A DNA stretch of 64,000 bases from Leptoclinus maculatus (GCA_032191485.1 JAVDOI010000006.1:15528740-15592739); one strand, 5' to 3'. Shown: positions 40,831 to 53,357, counted from the first letter of the stretch. Numbers and translations: made by a program. The notes: generated by a model from the sequence alone, not told the origin.

Positions 40831-41477
40831 CTCAGTAAACCATTTATTCAAGTAATTCCAACTAAGAAATCTGATATTATTTACAGTACATTATGTTCAC
40901 TAGTGCAGGTCTGAGCTCCGGTTACTGAGACAGACTCAGACGTGACAATACAGAACATGACCATATTTATATATATATGTATATATATATATAATAAATT
41001 TCACAATCCTTCATTATTCTATCCCAACTATAACTATATCTTCCGTTCCCGTCTCACACACACTCACTCAAACAAACCTAAGTGCACACATGTACACATA
41101 CAGTTTAACTCTACGTCTCACAGAAGGCATAAACCGTTAAAGCCTTTTTTCACATCAAGGATGTTTTTCCCTGCAAAAGAACTCACGAGAGAAATACATC
41201 TTCATCTGATGTATTCTCTAAGACTGCTTACATATCAGCTGGGTAGTGGACACACGACCTGAACCAACACTACTTCTGTGAATATCAAAATATGGATTTT
41301 TGTGAACAGGGAACCCTCTGACCGAAGTTGAATTCAAATGTATAACATTTCATTCAATATATCAGTTTTAGACGACAGTTTGAATTTTCCTTTTGCTCCA
41401 GTCTTGACTTTGATGCTCCGACACTGGGACAAAACTTTGCTCCGGGAAGAGTTCCTGTTGCTGCACTTCATAGTAGA

Positions 41478-42313
41478 TCAGTCCAGTGCAACTTTTGACA
41501 CCTCACTGAGGACGATGGGGAAATCGACATGTATACAGGGGTGGTCAAGCTTCACAATTCCCTAAAAAAAGAAGTGCATAAATATTCAAATCAACAAATC
41601 ATTCAGAACATGCTTCATTCAGATCAGCATTGCCAAAATGTGTCCCTGGCTCACCTGTGGAATCAGATTTTTTTGAATCCTCTTCAACTTGGACTTTTTT
41701 CTGCCATTTTTTGTCACCACAGTCTCTTCGTAGAACTCATGAGCAAGGTCGCCGTCCTCGTCATAGTACAAAGAACTGCCAACACAGCAAGTCAACATCA
41801 GTCTAAAACTACAAGTCAGGAGATAGAAACTTGCAACAGATCACATTTAAGTGACAGTTATATGCTCAGTTTACCCAAAAAACAAAAACACTATCTTTTC
41901 TCACATGCCTCTAGCGGCATCCAGCAAAGTTTAACGGAGGTTTTGAGATACCGTCATGACTATGAATCCCAGCGTCCCAGGTTGCATCCACCCCGAGACC
42001 TTTGTTGCATGTCATTCCCATCTCTCTCTCCCCTCATTTTGTGTCATATCTCTACTTCCAGCAAATAATAGAGGCGTAAAATGCCTTTATTATACAGCCG
42101 TTCTCCTCCATTGTATTTCCAGGATATTCTTATCTCAAACCACATATAAAACATTATTATTTACCTCCTCCTGGTAAAAACAAACGGTGTGGCATTTCTG
42201 GAACCTTTGAGGCGGGCCACAGACTGCTCGTTCTCATCACTGGCTGAATCCCCTCCAGCTCCACTGCCTGAGAAAGGCCAGACACCTTTGGCTTTGGATC
42301 CACTTCCTCCCAT
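41478..42313 (-). CDS. tusc2: TUSC2 (FUS1) tumour suppressor, three coding exons
   Basis: Coding exons: 42165-42313, 41655-41775, 41478-41561; 117 codons plus stop (human protein 110 aa). It opens with MGGSGSKAKGVWPF, so glycine 2 is in a myristoylation context as in human. The core FVFTRR, YYDEDGDLAHEFYEETVVTK, KNLIPQGIVKLDHP and IHVDFP is nearly the mammalian sequence. The C-terminus is several residues longer than in human. TUSC2 is a small myristoylated protein linked to mitochondrial calcium handling and immune-cell function; no enzymatic activity is known. Intron phases match (phase 2, then 0). It lies between rassf1 and hyal2, as in mammals. Confidence 0.96.
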
Positions 42314-42401
42314 TCTCAGAGATAAGACATAGTTAGTCTCCAGTTAATGCTTTCAATCTGGTTGGTGGCCAGACGCTCTCAATTCCTCATCAAAGCCAGG
42401 A

Positions 42402-43260
42402 TCTGAGAAGAAACACACACACATCAGACTTGACTTTCTCTGCCTGGTGTTCAGATAGCTGTGTGACTACTTGTGTAACTCTTTGTTTAGCAAGTGACTT
42501 TTGACTAGGTGGATCAAATACTGTATTGCTGATTCACTATGTTACACTAGATTTAATGCCCAGCTATTATCAATGTGATGCATGATCATTTTACCCTGTA
42601 AGAAGAGTCAGAACTTGATTCAGAAACGCATTGAATCAAAAGATGCGGACACAAGAACTGTTGTCGAGCTTAAAATAGACGAAATTACTATAACAAAATA
42701 TCAGTTCACTAAACGAGACAATGTCGAAGCTAACGTTGTATTGTAACCTTTACGTTATGCTAGCTTCACAGGAAGCTAACACACACAGCCATATAATCCT
42801 AAACACGAGCAATCTGATTATTAGCGTTAGTTAAATTGCCAAATTACGGTATAAAAACAACAGTCATTTTAAACGTAACGCCAAGAACATGTCCCATGAA
42901 GCATCACCGTAGTATTGGGCCAATGTAGCTAATAACATGTAGCTAGCTGTAGCTAACGGCACCTGCATATTTAGGTGAGTTAGCCTGTTAGCTTCTGCCA
43001 CTGACGCAGGTTAGCTACAACAGCTAAGCATTAACGAGCCAGACAACACAGCGACATTTCTCCTAAACAAACACTAAATCATCTTCGCCACAGACCACCA
43101 AACGCAAAAACAAAATCTTGACAATATCATACCTTATAATACCGTATTAAATCGTCATGTCCTTTCATAACTTTTACCCCCGACTACGTTAAGCTAGCGT
43201 TAGCTGTTTTGGTCCTTACGATGGAGATCAGCTGATCGGACAGACAGGCGGTACCGAGAC
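42402..43260 (-). promoter_or_regulatory. tusc2: tusc2 5' untranslated exon and promoter region
   Basis: The coding exon 1 has an acceptor (TTTCTTCTCAG) just upstream of 42402. A donor (TATAAG|GTATGAT) lies at 43133/43132, suggesting an untranslated first exon of about 120 bp ending there and an intron of about 730 bp. The region near 43190-43260 is GC-richer and contains ATCAGCTGAT and GGCGGTACC, a plausible TATA-less promoter. The start site is inferred. Confidence 0.45.
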
Positions 43261-44469
43261 AGTTACCGGAAGTCTTTGTACCTTCTACTACTTAACATCA
43301 TGACGGGGATGTTAATTTAAAAGATGGTCGGATAAAAATCGCTTTTAACTATGTTTACGATGTGGAGGTTAGGGTTTTGTTTGTGGAAATGGGTTATTTT
43401 ATAGTCCTGTATTGGGGCTTATCACCCAAATCTAACAAGGGCATATTTCAACGTTTATTTACGATATACAAGAAATACAGAAACTTATTTGAACTGGGGA
43501 ATTCTTTACTGAACGCGGTGCACATTTGTCACATTGTGAATTTTAGCTTCAACATGTAAATATGTGCATGGACGGATACAATGATAGTGAACCGAAGAAC
43601 GACAGAAACATTTTCTTAAAGAACAGGAAAAAAACAAAGATATGAAGGAATGACAAACAGCTTTCAGTGAAACACATGTATACCAATATTCATTCAAGGT
43701 TCCAGTCAACCAGAGTGACACTGCTCTCTCTGACATTCATAGTTGCATACAAATGTCCATACATCAGTCAAATTCACAATTTGACCGTAAAATAAAAAAC
43801 AAAGAGTTGCACCCATCAGGGGTGTCGAGAGGACATGGCAGATTTTTGAGCCTGGGTCAAATGAAAATCCAAATACTCTTCAGCAACAAATGTGTATTTA
43901 ACTTTTCCAAATGTCATAATGGGAGTTGATGGTTTTCATGGTAGGTTGTTCAAGGACCAGATTAAGTTTATCTGAACTCGGCAGTAATGTCATGATTGGA
44001 CATGTTGCCAATTTTGTAATCTGGAAAAATAAAAAGGAATGCAACTTCCAGATGTGTGATTAGCACTGCATCTACAAATGTAAATTAATCACATTTTTAA
44101 ACCAAAAAATGCTAAAAACCATCCCTGACATTTTCTTTAAAGTTAAAGTGACACAGCTGAGGTACACGGGATTATCAGACATCACAGTCTCATCTGCCAG
44201 TGTCGCTTCTCTCAACTCAATTCTCTCAGGCACATCAGACTCTCCAGGTGTAAGGCACTTCTCATCTCTCGCATCATTTCACACGCACATTCGCGCTAGC
44301 TCTCTCTCTCTCTCTCTCTCATTGTCTTGCGCCCTGTCTCACTCTCTCGTTCACCCAAGAGGCGTTTAGAGTTGTATTATCTGGGATCTTTGGATGCAGC
44401 GATGACTGGTCATCTTCAGGCGATTGTCCAGCCAAGAGGTGCACGTTCAACCCCGAGCGCAGAGTCGTC
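43261..44469. other. tusc2-rassf1 intergenic and rassf1 3' UTR
   Basis: No supported gene. A (CT)n run lies at 44300-44320. Part of the interval left of 44470 must be the rassf1 3' UTR; I could not identify a convincing polyadenylation signal. Confidence 0.4.
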
Positions 44470-47400
44470 TCAGCCGGGGGTCGAGCCAGCCAGAGCCTCC
44501 CGCATCCTCGCACGGGCCAGAGCGTACCGCTGCACTATCTGCTTGACGTGCTCCTCCTCTTCACGCTGCAACATGCGCGCAAAGTTCTTCAACTCAGGCA
44601 TGGAGAAGGCATGCCACTGTAAGAAGATTAAAAATTGAATTAGTACACTTTATAAACTTACCACAGGGTTTGGCCCTTATTCTCAAATCCATGTTACACT
44701 CACATTGACTTCTCCAGTTTCATTCTCTTTCAGAACAAAGCTGAGGACTTTCTCATTGGGCCCAGCACACAGACGCAGGCGGAGGGGACTTTCATTATCA
44801 GAGACCTTGCGAACATAAACTGAAAGAGCAGAAGAAAAAAACCCTCAAATGAATGTAAAGCATGCACATTTTGATTTAAAAACACTGCAGGAGGTCAAAT
44901 GTGTAAGCAGTAAGCATAATGAAGTGGAGTGATACCTTGGTCATGACGCTCGCTACGCTCAAACAGAGCAAACTTGCCAGGGTTGTCCACCACTGTGAAC
45001 TTTTTCAACAAAACCTCGATGACCTCACGGGCAGAAGTGCGTGAGCTTATGTGCAGATGCTTGGACGCATCCTTTGGCAGGTAGAAAGAAGTGCGACGCT
45101 TCACTCCGCTAGCCTTCCTCCCTCCGGCATCGTGACCTCCTTTCTTTGGAGGTGGAACTGACACAGGACGGGCCAACTTGAACTGCACCTTAATAAAGCC
45201 AGTGTAGGAGCCATCCTTGTTCTGTTGAGTAAAATAAAAATGTTTCAATGAATGAAAAAAAACCTGGCGCTTTTAAAAATGCATGGATTTGTTGTAAATC
45301 ATCGCTGCTCACCGTGTTCATGAACAGATTGCTGTTGATTTGAGCGTTGTATTCCTTCACCTTCTGCTGAAGGTCTGCAGTGGTCAACTCCTGCTTTCCC
45401 CATTCAATTTGTTCATCCTGGAGGAGACAGTGAGGAGTTACAGTGTTAAACCACCAGGTGGCAGGGCTCATCTCCAAACCACAGCAGGACCCAGAGAAAG
45501 AGCCACACAACACCCACAATGCACCGGTATGTGAATGGACAACTGGAAACGGTTTAGTTGTGCATTACATTCTTAAAAATTGTCAACTTACATTTTTGTA
45601 CCAATCCTAAAAACATATAAGGTGTGTTGAAAAGTAAGTTTTCAGGAATTGAGAACGTTGGCAGGTGTGAAGCTATCGTGTAAAAGAAACAGTAGTGCGA
45701 TGATTTAAATAATTTCCTCTTCCAAAACTAATATTGTTCAGAAGAGAATTACAAACAGCCAAACTTTAGTAAAGCTGTAGTTAATTAACTTCCTGTTAGG
45801 CCCCCGTTATTTCTAACAGTGAGCACCAGTTGCATCAGACTCAACTTCCTGACAACGCAGCAAAGGCAAAAAAACGATGATGTCAGCGCTGCCCAATCCT
45901 GTACGACTGCTCTGATTCCTCAGCCCAGGAGGGGTTAGAGGAAGGAGGGGTATGTGCAACTTGCAGCTGTTTGTAATGAGTGCGACCAACGGTTCTGCAT
46001 CGCATTCTTCGACTTGGTATTCATGTAAAAATAGCCTCCCCTCTCCGGCTCTCACAAGTGGGAGAGACAAAGCCCTCCCTTGTTTTACGGACACATCCTG
46101 TGAAGTCAGCTGCCTCATCAACCGCACCGTCTCAGTCATGTCTCAGTCATGTCTCAGTCATGCACATTTGGCCATTAGCTCTATTAGGGCTTTTCCTGAG
46201 TAAACTGACCAACTGGTATTTCCTGTATAGTAAGAAAATGCAACAGAAGTGCGAGGCAGCACAAATGTATTTTCCATACTGTGCTCCAGCTCATTCCTTG
46301 AGGTTCATAGGAGCAGGGGGTTTCCTGAGGAGTAAAATCCATATCCAGTATCTGTGGACGCTGCATTGATACGCTTTCTCCATTATTACAAACAAGCATT
46401 TCTACATTAAGTAATTGAGGGTTTTTTTCTCTTCTTCAAAATATTGTTTAAATATATCTAACTCTACCAAGTCTCTCTCTATTTTCATTACTATGGGTTA
46501 ATGAACACAAACCAGGCAAAGTTGCAAGCTTTTAAAGGGCTGGGTAGCTTATAAAAATCGACGTAGAGCAGAAGAAGATCAATGGTGGGGATCCTTACGC
46601 AGATTGAAAGACTGTAGAGTTAATATGCTGCTGTTAACAAGTCAATAAATCAATAAAGTGGGCCATGTTGAGCTTTCCCATATGGTAACAGGAGGAAAAA
46701 CCTATGCAACAACTGCATTCCCACGTCCACAAAAGGAGTGTCCTATCAAACAGTGCCAACAACGTGAATCAAAAATGGCTTCTGCACAGACACACAAAAA
46801 AGGGTGAATGTCACTGAGTTTTACAATAAACAGGGTCTGCTTTTCAATAAAGACAGCTGAGACCTTTAGTGGGCGTGGGTGACTAAAGGAACAGAAAATG
46901 AACAAATCCAAAACAACACATGAATCATCAGTGATTGGGAAATAAGTATGAGAAACCTGAATAGTCAATGAATGGTGGGTGTTAGGCTGGAAACCTGAGA
47001 AGCCGGGGTGCGTCACAAAACATGACATTCAAGTTGTTCTCTGAGTTCAGATGTGGGTCTGTGCTTGTTACAATTAAAAAGTTGCACTGCTTGATTGTGG
47101 TTCTTCCACCAGTGCTGACATGCCTTTTATTACAGGTTCTCAATCAAATGTTTGTTATAGGTCTCAAGTCTATTTACTCAAAGCTGGAGGAACCAGAACT
47201 CCACCCTTTAAACTGCAAGCTCACTTGGCAAGCATCCTCTCTGCTGGAGTGCCCTTGAGCAACACACAGTTCCATTTGACTCCTAAACATGTGTATAAAA
47301 TGATCAATTTAAGTAGAACAGCTGTCAAATAGAGCAGAACCCTTAAATAACGCGAGAGAAACGTTAGTTATGATGAACCACCCCATCACCCATCTCTCTG

Positions 47401-47666
47401 GTCTCACTTCTCCTTTTTACATTGAGGACTTTTTGTATTCAAACCTAACGTTATTTTTTGTTAACTTTTTTCGGGCTTCTCACCTGCTTTACGTTAGCAG
47501 GAACGTTATCTTTCCGGGTTTTGGGGAAGAACGACGTCCGGGCGGTGAAGTACTGCTCGAACTCGGAGTCGGGCTCCTCCTCGCTGCAGTAGCCGCTGCT
47601 GGTGGAGCTGCCCCAGGTCATCTCGAAGGACGGAGTTTTCTCCGAGCTGCTAGCCGCGTTTGTCAT
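44470..47666 (-). CDS. rassf1: RASSF1, isoform C type (no C1 domain)
   Basis: Coding exons: 47484-47666, 45313-45417, 44936-45221, 44704-44819, 44470-44616; 278 codons plus stop, against 270 in human RASSF1C. The first exon encodes SFEMTWGSSTSSGYCSEEE and FEQYFTARTSF, as in human RASSF1C. It is followed by NAQINSNLFMNT, the Ras-association domain (TSFYLPKDASKHLHISSRT ... FALFERSERHDQG ... LRLRLCAGPNEKVLSFVLK) and a C-terminal SARAH helix (FSMPELKNFARMLQREEEEH). The RA domain binds Ras-like GTPases; the SARAH helix pairs with MST kinases, placing the protein in Hippo, microtubule and apoptosis signalling. All exon junctions keep frame. The stop is TGA at 44470-44472. The ATM-type SQ motif of the human protein is not present. 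Confidence 0.95.
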
Positions 47667-50600
47667 GCTGACTACCGGTCAAAAAAAACTTTAGCACGAG
47701 GGTCAACAACCGGGAACTTAAGATACGACGACTAAAAAGTGTGAAAGTAAATCACGCTTAGTTAACTCAACACAAAAACCTGGCTGAACAGAAGTCTGGC
47801 TGAAATGTTCTAAATAACGGCAATTAACGGCTAACTTCAACGATTAACTAATCTCTCAGAGGACGTGATATCTCGGTTGCGCCTTGATAACAAAAGTCTA
47901 AATCGACTAAATACTACTGTCTTCTTTTTCCTCTAACTTCAACCGGCCACGTTTCCACTGTACTCGGTCTGTGTGAAACAGGATGTATTCAGGCCCCCGC
48001 CCTTGCTGCCTAGCTTCCTTCCCCTCGCCGAGGCCCCACCCAGGTCCGTTGAGCTGAGTTTGGAAAATACACAAACCCATCGTAGCCGGTCGCCATTGGA
48101 CGACAACGGGAAATGCCAAAGTCTTGACCTCCCCCCTCCCTCCCCTCTCCCCTCTTCTTTTTGCCGCCTCTCCCACGGTTGCTGCTCCCTCCCCGCGGAG
48201 TTTGTCACGTGATGATATGTCGGTCTGGTCCTACTATGGTCAACATGTGAGTCTTTTTATGCATCAATGTATGAGCTGTGAGTAAATATGTTGAACTCAT
48301 AGGCACCAAACATACAATACTTTAAGTTAGACTGCCAAGTTAGGAGACATTTTCCTCATTTAGTTTGAAAAGCTTGAGCGGAAACAATGTTATCTCTCAG
48401 GGGGAAAGAGGGAGATTCCCCGAATCCCCCTAAATGCCACCATATGCAAAGACACTTTATTGATATGGTGATATTTTCAGTTGCACTGAAACAGTTTGTC
48501 ATTGAATCGATTAGTCGATCAATAGAAAATTAGGATTTCTCCATTGACTTCCATACAACCAAGAAACTTGAGGAAGAGGAAGACAAACAATGAAACAGAA
48601 TCAAAGCAGCGGAGGCAGAGATATCATAACCTTCAGCGCCTAGTAGCGCTTCAAACACTGGATTCCACAATTCCCATAATGCAACTCACCAGGATCCTTC
48701 ATTATGCCGCCTTCATGTCGTATTTGAGTTATTGTAAAATTAGTTTTTCACTTGTAGAGAGCGTTCACGTCAACTTCCAAGTTACAATTATGACTGGGAG
48801 AATTTTTTTCTGAATGCTCCTATATGATATATATATATACATATATATATAGTACATATTATGATGCTGTTATTTTTGTATGATTGAGATGTTTTTGATG
48901 TTTTATTCGTTTGTAACGACTTGCTTCCTGTTGCTGCCTTTTTGGCCAGGTCGTCATTGAAAATGGGAACTGGTTCTCAATTGACTTATCTGGTTGAATA
49001 AAGGTAAAAAAAAAGTTGGCACGTACTGACACGAAAGTGGCTGAAAACTAATTATCTCTGGGGTTTTTATCTATATAAAAAGGTTATAATGAAAGGTTTT
49101 GGACAGTTGGTCAGAAAAAAAGAGCAATATGAATGTAATCCTGGGAAATTGTGAAAGACATTTGCCAGCCTGTTCTTACATTTTATAAATAAAAAAATTA
49201 AACGAACAAACTATTAATAAAATAATTGAGAAACTGCTCTGCAGATGAATTGATAAATAACAGGGATGCATCAATCCAATATGCCAGATTGGTATCAATC
49301 CCACATAAATAGTTTCTTTGTCAGTGTCATAAAATCCTATGTTTAGTAATCAGTTACATTCATGTACATGGAGAGCCGCCAATCTTTCTTTTGTGCCACA
49401 AAATGTTAATAAAAATGTGTCAAGTGAGTCCCACTGAGTGAGATGTAAAGATTATAACTTTGGGAACAGGACAGCTCTGGTACCAGATCAGTACTCAATA
49501 GAAAATATGTTTTTGCATCTAATAACTGTGGCATCTCTGGTCACATCTGCGTATCAATGTGTTTAAAGTTGCAAATTTCAGCTTAAAAAAAACCTATGAA
49601 TCCCTAGTTTTCAGTATGCTGCAATGTGAACTATTTTTAAACCATCAGGCGGACTGATACTAAAATATGACTAAAGATGAGGACTCAGTACTAAATTTAT
49701 AACCTTGTAGTGAGAATCTGGCTACAGAAAATTATAATCAGGTATGTTGATAAAATTGTCTTTAATTTCTGCATTTAAAGTTATGATTTTGAGACAGATA
49801 AACAATCCTCCTTTGTTCATCTGGAACATGCCACCCCTAGCATACACTTTTAATTGGTTCAAGTAATAACACAGAGAAAATAAAAAACATGGGGCACGTG
49901 TCCAACTGGTGTACTACATTTGTAAACTATCCTCAGTGTTTGTCTCACATGCTGAGGAGTTGCTCATATCTTTTAAGCTATCAGCACAAGTTCTGGCTAA
50001 TGTGTACCGGCAGGAAATACTTTGGAGCCTCCTAGTGTGAAGTTACGAGTTCACATATGTGGACTGCTACACCCAGAAATATTCCTGCTGTTCTCACATT
50101 AAACTCTGATTGAACCAACTCTGACTTTGTGGTACGGTTTTCATTGCAGATTTTTGAGGTCATAGCAGGACAAACAGGTGTTGTTTAATGACATTAATTA
50201 TGGCTCTAGTACTTTGCATGCTGACTCCCTGGCACTGCTTACTGGTACACACCACTACCACAGAGCCATCACAAGTGGTCTATCAGATCCACCTGTACGT
50301 TCTCCTGCTATGGCAAGTGAAAACGTCTGTTGTGTAAAAGGCCTTATGCACACAAAAACCCAAGCACCAAGACAATATCAATGTCTTCATACTGTTCATA
50401 CCCTGCTGAAGTTTTTACATTCCAGACATCCTTTGATAAGCAACATGTGTTGGATAGAGAGGGAATACAACCTGTTACCAAGAAACCAAACCCATGCTGC
50501 CTTGAACGTCTATGGGCTTGTAGCCTTGACCCCCCCTCTTTATAAATAACAATGTGGTACAGAGAAGCACAGTGAGGAGTCTTCTTCTGGTAAGATTTAA

Positions 50601-52876
50601 GATGTAGAGCCGTTAGGACTTGACTTTATCTCTCTGTTTATCTGGATAGGGTATATTACAATGTTTGTTGGCACTTGTTATGCCTTTATAAAAAACAAAG
50701 CAAAGACAGGACTAAAACATGAAACTCTAAAATTAAAGTGAAAACATTTTATGGTACATCGTGCTGAAAAAAATCAAAGTGTTGAGTTTGTTTTCTTAAA
50801 TGTATAAAACAATGGGTGTAACAGCTGGCTCAGGGACTCTGCAGACAGATGTTTCCCTGCAGTACTTAATTAAACTGAACCAGATCGTGCAAAATCTGTT
50901 ACCTGTAACGTTTTGTGTTTCTCAACAATAACAAACTTCCCCAGTTTGCAGCAAGTGGAACTGGATTAACGCCGTGTTTTCATTGCCATGTAAAATGGTT
51001 CCCATTTATGTCCATTAAACATGTGATTTTGTTCCTAAAAGCAGTCCAGCAGAATTACCAGGTAGCACGAAATGTAGCTACCAGTTTCCTCACTGATTGT
51101 CTCATTTTTAATGGTAACCATAGTGGTACAATAAGGCAATAACTTCTTGATGTTCTTTGACTGTGAGCACGGCTGCTTATGAACAACCAGGGAATACTAG
51201 GCCGGTCATAATGCCAAATACAAAAGGTCCTTACCACATTGGTGTCTGTTTCTATGGTGTGCTCCACTACCAATGTGTGCTCAGCCGCGGAGCCTCGGTC
51301 CCAGCTGCAGTCCAGCCGGATGAGAGCACGGCAGCGGTAGTGGCACGTGAATCTACAATCTGTAAGTGTAGAAAGTCACGGGTTTACAAAAACGCTGCCA
51401 AACACATAAATACACATGACATCGACTGTAAACACGCGTGAGATTATCTTGTAGAGTACAATTATCAATAGGAGATGTCCTCCTCTGGCCATTTCTGGTC
51501 ATTGCAGTACCTTTAAATTTGCTTTCCACTGCATTTTCATTGGCATGGTTGGAAATGTGTAAATTCAAACGTGTGTTTATTATTGAGGTCGTAGTTAAAG
51601 GTGGTGTTGTACCGGACAACATTGTATTGAGAGGTGTATCTATTTTCTGCCCTTTTAATTTGCAGGGCACAATATTAGAAACACCACTGAATATATTGCA
51701 GCTCAGTTCGACACCACCTTTATATACAAGGACCTCAATGATAAACATACTATATAATCAAAATTACACATTTCTGACAATGTCACCAAGAACTGAAAAT
51801 GATATACATCCTAAAAGTAGACTTTATGGTGGAACAGTTGTATTGGACTGCATTAGATTGTGCGGGTGTACATGATTAAATGGCCACTGAGTCTACAGAG
51901 TATAAATAAATAGCAAACACCTGTCTTGACACAATTAGCAAACCTGCATCTGTTGAGTAAAGCCGTGAAATAAACAGAGCTAAATTATACAATACTCAGA
52001 TCAAGACAAAATATTGGATGTCTTATAAATTTATATCAAATTCTAGCAAAGACTCTGTATAAATTAATTTGATTGAACTGCGTTTTAATATTTAGATAAC
52101 TGTAAAGAAGCTTTTTTTCCCCCTGCACATTAAATGCTTTACATAAACCACGGCTACATCTCAGTGGGTTTCATTTGATGAAAAGGAAGTTCAAGACTAT
52201 TGCAACTCTAAAATGAGACTTGAGCAAGAAGAGCATACAGGTCTGTATCGGACTCTGAGCCTATAATGATCTCACCACCAAAACCACTTGAACAACTGCA
52301 TGCATGTTAGATTCTGCTACTTCAAATTAACAACATGGAGAAAATGTATGGCATGGCCAACCAAAGCAGACAAAGATTAAGATGTCTTCGTGTTGAAGGG
52401 TTATTTTGGCCTGCAACTATACATTGGTGGCTACATCTTTCCCCGTTCGACCCATTTTCCTCCTGCTCTCAGTCTTGCTATCATTTCTGCTCCTGTATAT
52501 GCACAGAGGCGATCACACATGGACACACCCGGGGGCACAAACAGCCATACTCACTGACACACCGCAGGCTCTGCTTGTAAAGGCCCCAGATGAAGTCTCC
52601 ACACAGGTCACACCATGTGGGCTGAGAATGGCTGCAGGGCTGGAAGTTGTGTCCCTCCCCCTTCTCCTCAGGGACCTGGGGGTCCTGGGTGCTGCTCAGG
52701 ACTCTGATGATGCCCGCCCGGCTCAGCAGGTCTGGCACCTTCCCCGGGCTGATCCTCAGGGCGTTGGCTCTCTCGAGGCGTGGAGGTGAGCAGGGAAAAT
52801 GTGTGCCGTGTGTCAGCTCTATCTGCTCTCTGTCCGCCCGCAGGTCACGGAGCTCGATGAACTCCCCCCAAGACAT
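44470..52876 (-). CDS. rassf1: RASSF1, isoform A type (with C1 zinc finger)
   Basis: Two upstream coding exons, 52555-52876 and 51235-51359, join in frame to the shared exons from 45417 downward; 366 codons plus stop (human RASSF1A 340). Exon 1 starts MSWGEFIELRDLR and contains RLERANALRI, as in human. The join (TGTGTCA|GTGAGT with an acceptor before 51359) recreates a full C1 zinc finger: H76, C89, C92, C106, C109, H114, C117 and C125, in exact C1 spacing. Key text is TWCDLCGDFIWG and CRFTCHYRCRALI. The second exon ends DTNV and passes to DEQIEW, as in mammals. The extra length lies mainly in exon 1, before the C1 domain (LSSTQDPQVPEEKGE region). The C1 domain supports membrane or partner binding. 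The alternative first exon implies its own promoter near 54.3 kb. Confidence 0.93.
45418..47483. other. rassf1 intron with no recognised gene
   Basis: A 2.07-kb intron between the C-type first exon and the first shared exon. Noted: a three-copy tandem of about 11 bp (CTCAGTCATGT type) at 46130-46161, and otherwise unique AT-rich sequence. Confidence 0.5.
47700..48230 (-). promoter_or_regulatory. rassf1: Probable promoter/5' UTR of rassf1 C-type transcript
   Basis: This is the GC-richest, CpG-containing stretch of the area. It lies directly upstream of the C-type start codon and contains CGCCATTGG (a CCAAT box on the plus strand) near 48090 and TCACGTGATG near 48206. Promoter function is inferred from composition and position. 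Confidence 0.45.
48860..49012 (+). repeat. LINE-like 3'-tail fragment
   Basis: Contains TTTTGTATGATTGAG, CTTTTTGGCCAGGTCGTC, ATTGAAAATGGGAACTGG and TCTGGTTGAATAAAGG followed by an A run. This resembles the 3' UTR end common to fish LINE families (from memory). Confidence 0.55.
49949..50016 (+). repeat. 68-bp duplicated segment, copy 1
   Basis: Runs from ATGCTGAGGAGTTG to TACCGGCAGGAA. Aligned by eye it agrees with 53206-53273 at about 62 of 68 positions without gaps. Here it sits in ordinary sequence; the second copy sits between two (TA)n arrays. Confidence 0.8.
51567..51890. repeat. Interspersed palindromic repeat, copy 2
   Basis: Positions 51567-51750 form an imperfect palindrome with arms of roughly 80 bp. 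TTATTATTGAGGTCGTA and AAAGGTGGTGTTGTAC on the plus strand are answered by TTATCATTGAGGTCC and AAAGGTGGTGTCGAAC on the minus strand. Both strands therefore give related peptides (FIIEV, KGGV). The 3' portion (ACACATTTCTGACAATGTC; TTGTATTGGACTGCATTAG) matches the copy at 1087-1372. This is a MITE-like family; autonomous partner unknown. Confidence 0.7.
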
Positions 52877-53145
52877 CGTGTCACTCAGAGCCCGGCTGCC
52901 TCCACCATCACTGACAGACAGAAGAACATATTACACACGGGTACTGCCAAAGACGACTTGGCAACAGTTTAACTTAAATTTAAAACAATGTGATCTTGAA
53001 ATTATATGGTTCTATCTCAATTTAAGATCTAAAGAAATCTAAATTAAAATTTATTTACTTTAAAAACTATAGGATAATTCTTGTGAATATTACTTTTTCT
53101 TAGGTCTGTCTTCGAAAAGAGACATAATATCAATAAGTGCCGGAT

Positions 53146-53157
53146 TATATATATATA

Positions 53158-53209
<52 letters not shown>

Positions 53210-53270
53210 TGAGGAGTTGGTCGTATCTTTTTGGCTATCAGCACAAGTACTGGCTAATGTGTACTGGCAG

Positions 53271-53354
<84 letters not shown>
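53146..53354. repeat. Two (TA)n arrays flanking a 68-bp segment
   Basis: (TA)n runs at 53146-53207 (one small interruption near 53158) and 53272-53354 enclose the second copy of the duplicated segment (53206-53273). They lie in the intron between the RASSF1A untranslated first exon and its first coding exon. Tyrosine/isoleucine repeat frames here are artefacts. Confidence 0.9.

Positions 53355-53357
<3 letters not shown>

Larger units (their letters stand above)
48240..51234. other. rassf1 intronic/intergenic stretch with repeat fragments
   Basis: Between the C-type promoter and the second A-type exon. It includes a LINE-like 3' tail (48860-49012) and the first copy of a 68-bp duplicated segment (49949-50016). 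Open frames at 50178-50549 and elsewhere have no domain. Confidence 0.45.

Noticed and set aside
51353..51875. Overlapping 131- and 145-codon frames on opposite strands
   Set aside because: They are similar to each other because the DNA is palindromic; this is a repeat, not a pair of genes.
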